Assembly (NCBI GenBank): GCA_035291605.1
Contig: DATDRS010000232.1
Span: 1 to 13,416 of the forward strand
From: DATDRS01 sp035291605
GTDB lineage: Bacteria > Chloroflexota > Anaerolineae > Anaerolineales > UBA6663
Reading direction: 5' to 3'
Length of the DNA: 13,416 bases
Every line of letters starts with the position of its first letter. Within the stretch, counting starts at the first letter, position 1. Both the position numbers and the translations under genes were made by a program. The notes below the pieces were generated by a model, which had not been told where the DNA came from, did not search any database, and saw nothing but the letters and a program-made list of their open reading frames with translations. Of the stretch, positions 6,925-13,416 are shown piece by piece.

Positions 6925-8067
6925 ATGGCCGGAGTCTTCATCATCGCCGCAGCACGCTCCCCGGTTGGAGTGGGCAAACCGGGCGGCGCGCTGAGCGGCG
7001 TCACGCCGCTCGACCTCATGGCGCAGGTTCTGCGTGAGGTCCCCCGCCGGGCAGGTATTGACCCGGCGCTCGTTCAGGATGTCATTTTGGGATGCGTCTC
7101 ACCCCTCGGGGAGCAGGGGGCCAACATAGCCCGGCTCGCCGCGCTCAAGGCCGGCTTCCCCGTCGAAGTCCCCGGCGTCACGCTCAACCGCATGTGCGGC
7201 TCGTCGCAGCAGGCTGTCCACTTCGCCGCGCAGGCCATCGCCTCGGGCGATATGGAGATGGTGATCGCGGGCGGCGTCGAAAGCATGAGCCGCGTGCCGC
7301 TCGGCGCCGACTGGCCGAAGGAATGGCCCGCCGATTTTCCTTACCGATTGATTCACCAGGGCCTGAGCGCCGAGTTAGTCGCGGAGAAATGGGGACTGAC
7401 CCGCGAGGCGCTCGATGATTTCTCTTACGAGAGCCACCTGCGCGCGGGGACCGCGGCCCGCGCAGGGCGCTTTGCCCCGGAGATTCTCCCTATCCCCGTG
7501 TGCGTGGACGGCGCGACCCATCCCGTCACAGCGGACGAGGGTATTCGGCTGAATCCCGACCGCGCGAAGATGGCGGCGCTCAAGGCGGTATTCAAAGAGG
7601 GAGGCGTCATCACCGCGGGGAACTCCAGCCAGATTTCGGATGGCGCGGCGGCGCTGCTGCTCGCCTCCGAGGCCGCCGTGAAGCGGCAGGGCCTCCGGCC
7701 CCGGGCGCGGATCGTCGCCCGCGTGGTCGTCGGCGCTGACCCGGTGCTGATGCTCACCGGCCCCATCCCGGCCACCTGGCAGGCGCTGGCTAGAGCCGGG
7801 TTATCCCTGGCCGACGTGGACGTGATCGAGATCAATGAAGCCTTCGCCTCCGTCGTGCTCGCGTGGCAGAAGGAAACCGGCGCGGATTTGAGCCGGGTGA
7901 ACCCCAACGGCGGCGCGATTGCACTGGGACATCCGCTCGGCGCAAGCGGCGCGCGGATCATGACGACGCTCCTGCACGAGCTGGAAAGACGCCAGGCGCG
8001 TTACGGCTTGCAGACCATGTGTATCGGCCACGGCATGGCGACGGCGACGGTGATTGAGAGGCTTTAG
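6925..8067 (+). CDS. Acetyl-CoA acetyltransferase (thiolase family)
   Basis: Thiolase of 380 residues, close to the usual 390-400. It catalyses reversible Claisen condensation of two acetyl-CoA to acetoacetyl-CoA, or thiolytic cleavage of 3-ketoacyl-CoA, in the cytoplasm. The nucleophilic cysteine is C91 in LNRMCGSSQQAV. The active-site asparagine is N304 in EINEAFAS, the histidine is H336 in NGGAIALGHPLGASGAR, and the second acid/base cysteine is C366 in MCIGHGMATA. The catalytic set is complete. The C-terminal motif reads CIGHG where many thiolases have CxGGG, which suggests a subfamily difference. Chain-length preference cannot be read from the sequence, so biosynthetic and beta-oxidation roles both remain open. 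A strong Shine-Dalgarno (AAGGAAGG, 6911-6918) supports the ATG. The gene begins 20 nt after the stalk protein, on the same strand, and converges on the nifJ operon with a 6-nt gap. Confidence 0.93.
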   Translation: MAGVFIIAAARSPVGVGKPGGALSGVTPLDLMAQVLREVPRRAGIDPALVQDVILGCVSPLGEQGANIARLAALKAGFPVEVPGVTLNRMCGSSQQAVHFAAQAIASGDMEMVIAGGVESMSRVPLGADWPKEWPADFPYRLIHQGLSAELVAEKWGLTREALDDFSYESHLRAGTAARAGRFAPEILPIPVCVDGATHPVTADEGIRLNPDRAKMAALKAVFKEGGVITAGNSSQISDGAAALLLASEAAVKRQGLRPRARIVARVVVGADPVLMLTGPIPATWQALARAGLSLADVDVIEINEAFASVVLAWQKETGADLSRVNPNGGAIALGHPLGASGARIMTTLLHELERRQARYGLQTMCIGHGMATATVIERL

Positions 8068-8073
8068 GAGAAA

Positions 8074-8661
8074 TCATCCCGCCCGGTCTACGATCTCGGC
8101 CACATCGCCGAGAAAGTCAATGACCGATTGCAGCTGCTCCACGTTGGTCAGGACTCCGATCTGGACGAAGCGCAGATCGTCCCCGCTCAGTTGAACATTG
8201 ATCGAGCGAATTTGCTGGAGTTTCTGGCGCACGCCGATCGAGCTCAACACGCTCAGCGCGAAACTTGGCGGCTGGCCCTTGATGATGTAGCGCTTGTCCA
8301 GCTCCTCATCCCCCGTCCGGATGTCCTGCATCCCCAGGACTTTGCCGATCTTGCTGAACACGGTTTCGTTGTACAGCGCAAAGGAACCGTTGGCCGGGTT
8401 TCGCACGTCCAGGGTGATGCGGGTATAAGTGGTGCGGTTCCGGCCCGAGCCGGTCGTGTACGTGTCGAGCACCAGAGGGCGGCGGCGATACACGCCGCTC
8501 ACGCGCGGGTGTTGCAGAAAGCCCCGCGCCTCGCAGGTCAGGCCGGTGCGCTCGGCCAGCTCATTCCAGGCACGGCTGGTCCTTTGCTGACTGAAATAGG
8601 CGATAGCCAACGCTAGCGCAATCAGGCCGGCGAAGAAGAGCAGGGGGATGAGGACTTCCAT
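8074..8661 (-). CDS. Small single-pass membrane protein, function unknown
   Basis: A 195-residue protein when started at the ATG at 8661. A longer frame reaches 8760 but would run back over the end of the upstream gene and place 33 charged residues before the membrane helix, so the inner start is preferred. It leaves an 11-nt gap. Residues 2-24 are strongly hydrophobic (one N-terminal TM helix or uncleaved anchor). The rest is a soluble alpha/beta domain with no catalytic motif I recognise. Features are a basic YRRRPLVLDTY strand, a GSGRNRTTYTR loop and GDEELDKRYIIKG, a stretch that resembles conserved uncharacterised membrane-associated proteins of the DUF3137 sort (a weak impression, not a firm match). 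It is the last gene of the nifJ operon. Its Shine-Dalgarno is weak, so translation may depend on coupling to the gene before it. Confidence 0.75.
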   Translation of the reverse strand: MEVLIPLLFFAGLIALALAIAYFSQQRTSRAWNELAERTGLTCEARGFLQHPRVSGVYRRRPLVLDTYTTGSGRNRTTYTRITLDVRNPANGSFALYNETVFSKIGKVLGMQDIRTGDEELDKRYIIKGQPPSFALSVLSSIGVRQKLQQIRSINVQLSGDDLRFVQIGVLTNVEQLQSVIDFLGDVAEIVDRAG

Positions 8662-8672
8662 GTGCGCCGGGA

Positions 8673-9698
8673 TCAGACGCGGGCGAAGTGCTCGTCCGGC
8701 CCGTAGGAACTGAGCACCTTCATATAATTGGCGCGCTCGAACGCGGCGGGAGCCGGGCACTTGATCTGGCTCATGCTGCCCTGAAGCTGGTCCACCGACT
8801 CATATTCGTGATCCACCAGCCACTGTTCCATGTCGCGCAGGATCTCGGCGATCCGGTGGACGCCCCGGTGAAGCAGTTCCGAGGCCAGCATGGCGACCGC
8901 CGCGCCAGCCATGAGCGCTTTGAGCGCATCCTCGGCGGTGTGCACGCCCGAGGTCAGCGCGAGGTCGGCCCCCACGCGGCCATACAGGATCGCGACCCAG
9001 CGCAGCGGCAGGCGCAGCTCGTCGGAGTCGCTCAACACCAGGTGCGGGACGACCTCCAGTTTCTCGATGTCGAGGTCGGGCTGATAGAAGCGGTTGAACA
9101 GGATGAGGCCGCGCGCGCCCACGCGCACCAGCCGCCGCGCCACGTTGGGCAGGGAGCTGAAGAACGGGCTGAGTTTGACGGCGACGGGGATCTTCACCGT
9201 GCGCGTGACCTGCGCCACAAGATCGGCGTACATATCCTCCACCGCGCTGCCGGTGAGGTCGGGATCGGTGGGGACGAAGTACACGTTGATTTCAAGCGCG
9301 TCCGCCCCGGCCTGCTCGATGTCGCGCGCATACGCGACCCAACCGCCGGAGGAAACGCCGTTCAGGCTGGCGATGACCGGGATGGAGAGCGTCCGCTTGG
9401 CTTTGCGGAGGTGTTCGAGATACTCCTCCGGGCCGGTGTGATATTCGGGCGCTGTGGGGAAGTACGACAGGGCTTCGGCGTAGCTGTGCGTCCCGCGCGT
9501 CAGGTAATAGTCGAGCCGCTGCTGTTCGGCGTTGATCTGCTCCTCGAATAGCGAGTGCAGGACGACCGCCGCCGCGCCGGCCTCCTCCATCTCCCGCAGC
9601 GCGCTGAGGCTCCGCGAGAGCGGCGACGACGAAGGCACAATCGGGTTCTTCAGAGACAGGCCCAGGTAGCGCGTGGACAAGTCTATCTTGGGACTCAT
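8673..9698 (-). CDS. Dihydroorotate dehydrogenase-like flavoprotein
   Basis: A 341-residue TIM-barrel protein of the FMN-dependent dihydroorotate dehydrogenase superfamily. Visible elements include LKNPIVPSSSPLS near the N-terminus, IASLNGVSSGGW (109-120), ALEINVYF (134-141), VAVKLSPF with K175, a strand ending in LFNRF (200-204), and the C-terminal phosphate-binding part TSGVHTAEDALKALMAGAAV (249-268). The NxSCPN-type loop that carries the catalytic Cys or Ser in classical enzymes is replaced by INVYFVPTDPD, so a true role in pyrimidine synthesis is doubtful. This 'DHOD-like' type is often annotated beside nifJ in bacteria, from memory. The start at 9698 is chosen because AAGGAG (9706-9711) lies 7 nt before it. 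An ATG at 9716 would overlap nifJ further and has no such site. The gene begins 1 nt after the nifJ stop, which implies translational coupling. A redox role linked to ferredoxin or pyruvate is inferred. Confidence 0.85.
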   Translation of the reverse strand: MSPKIDLSTRYLGLSLKNPIVPSSSPLSRSLSALREMEEAGAAAVVLHSLFEEQINAEQQRLDYYLTRGTHSYAEALSYFPTAPEYHTGPEEYLEHLRKAKRTLSIPVIASLNGVSSGGWVAYARDIEQAGADALEINVYFVPTDPDLTGSAVEDMYADLVAQVTRTVKIPVAVKLSPFFSSLPNVARRLVRVGARGLILFNRFYQPDLDIEKLEVVPHLVLSDSDELRLPLRWVAILYGRVGADLALTSGVHTAEDALKALMAGAAVAMLASELLHRGVHRIAEILRDMEQWLVDHEYESVDQLQGSMSQIKCPAPAAFERANYMKVLSSYGPDEHFARV

Positions 9699-9699
9699 C

Positions 9700-13281
<3,582 letters not shown>

Positions 13282-13288
13282 GACGATA

Positions 13289-13294
13289 CTCCTC
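13289..13294 (-). promoter_or_regulatory. Ribosome binding site of nifJ
   Basis: GAGGAG on the minus strand, 7 nt before the ATG at 13281. It fixes the start of nifJ at the MPKNFITIDG N-terminus, where the numbering of the catalytic residues matches the characterised enzyme. Confidence 0.8.
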
Positions 13295-13297
13295 AAA

Positions 13298-13347
13298 CCG
13301 CAGAATGAATTCTGCGGCTAAAGTTGGAAAGTACGCTTCAGCGTACT
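13298..13347. repeat. Twin hairpins upstream of nifJ (REP/MITE-like)
   Basis: Two perfect inverted repeats lie side by side. The first is CCGCAGAA-TGAA-TTCTGCGG at 13298-13317 (8-bp stem around a tetraloop, extendable to 9). The second is AGTACGC-TTCA-GCGTACT at 13330-13347 (7-bp stem). The loops are TGAA and TTCA, complements of each other, so the two hairpins show the same loop on opposite strands. A 12-nt linker separates them. Such paired hairpins are typical of REP-type elements mobilised by Y1 transposases. If transcription starts near the putative -10 at 13356-13361, both fall in the nifJ 5' leader, with the first only 3 bp from the Shine-Dalgarno. Neither has a T-tract that would make it a standard terminator. 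Confidence 0.7.
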
Positions 13348-13355
13348 GGTATCAC

Positions 13356-13361
13356 ATTCTA
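13356..13361 (-). promoter_or_regulatory. Possible -10 box for the nifJ operon
   Basis: TAGAAT on the minus strand differs from TATAAT at one base and lies about 75 bp before the nifJ start. The expected -35 position is occupied by a C-tract with no match to TTGACA, so either an activator or a different sigma factor would be needed, or this is not the promoter. Confidence 0.3.
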
Positions 13362-13367
13362 GACTGC

Positions 13368-13383
13368 GGGCGGGCAGGGGGGG
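13368..13383 (+). other. G-quadruplex-type motif upstream of nifJ
   Basis: GGGCGGGCAGGGGGGG fits the G3-N1-G3-N2-G3-N1-G3 pattern. It lies on the template strand for nifJ, directly upstream of the possible -10 and over the place of a -35 element. In a GC-rich genome such a motif can arise by chance. Confidence 0.4.
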
Positions 13384-13416
13384 AGTGACAGATAACACAC
13401 CCGAATATGACGAAAG

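Noticed and set aside
8662..8760. Longer N-terminus for the small membrane protein gene
   Set aside because: It would overlap the end of the DHOD-like gene and place a charged, arginine-rich stretch before an otherwise typical N-terminal membrane helix.
8688..9551. A 287-codon plus-strand frame opposite the DHOD-like gene
   Set aside because: Antisense shadow of a well-supported gene; no recognisable domain and no ribosome site.

Overview
The window is a GC-rich stretch of bacterial chromosome. It most likely comes from the phylum Chloroflexota, in or near the Anaerolineae. This is inferred from the style of two surface proteins (long Thr/Pro stalks joining PA14, SdrB-like and 'HVGDLD' domains), from a one-polypeptide pyruvate:ferredoxin oxidoreductase suited to anaerobic metabolism, and from overall composition. 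No rRNA, tRNA, CRISPR array, integrase or complete insertion sequence is visible.

Layout. (1) Positions 3-1667 (+) hold the 3' part of a large secreted or surface protein: the end of an NBR1/FW-like Ig domain, two PA14 domains, Thr/Pro linkers and an SdrB/Cna-B-like C-terminal domain. (2) About 420 bp without a convincing gene follow. Their last 110 bp carry an extended -10 element and a hairpin with a U-tract just before the next gene. (3) Positions 2087-8067 (+) look like one transcription unit with gaps of 3, 12 and 20 nt: a membrane Cache-HAMP sensor histidine kinase; a REC-PAS protein whose C-terminal kinase module has lost the phospho-accepting histidine and both N-box asparagines; a single-pass membrane protein with an approximately 300-residue Thr/Pro stalk and a small C-terminal beta domain; and an acetyl-CoA acetyltransferase-type thiolase. 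(4) On the minus strand, converging on the thiolase with a 6-nt gap, lies a three-gene operon read from about 13360 down to 8074: nifJ (pyruvate:ferredoxin oxidoreductase), a dihydroorotate-dehydrogenase-like flavoprotein 1 nt behind it, and a small single-pass membrane protein of unknown function. (5) Upstream of nifJ are two perfect hairpins with complementary TGAA/TTCA loops, a possible -10 box and a G-quadruplex motif.

How the genes may work together. NifJ makes acetyl-CoA, CO2 and reduced ferredoxin from pyruvate, and the facing thiolase can condense or cleave acyl-CoA units, so the right half centres on acetyl-CoA. The left half is envelope sensing and display. The kinase probably phosphorylates the REC domain of its neighbour, whose degenerate kinase module may act as a binding or scaffolding domain. 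The stalked protein is the only obvious envelope partner encoded in that unit. The most unusual item is this kinase / pseudokinase-regulator / stalked-protein arrangement. The rest is largely recognisable metabolism.
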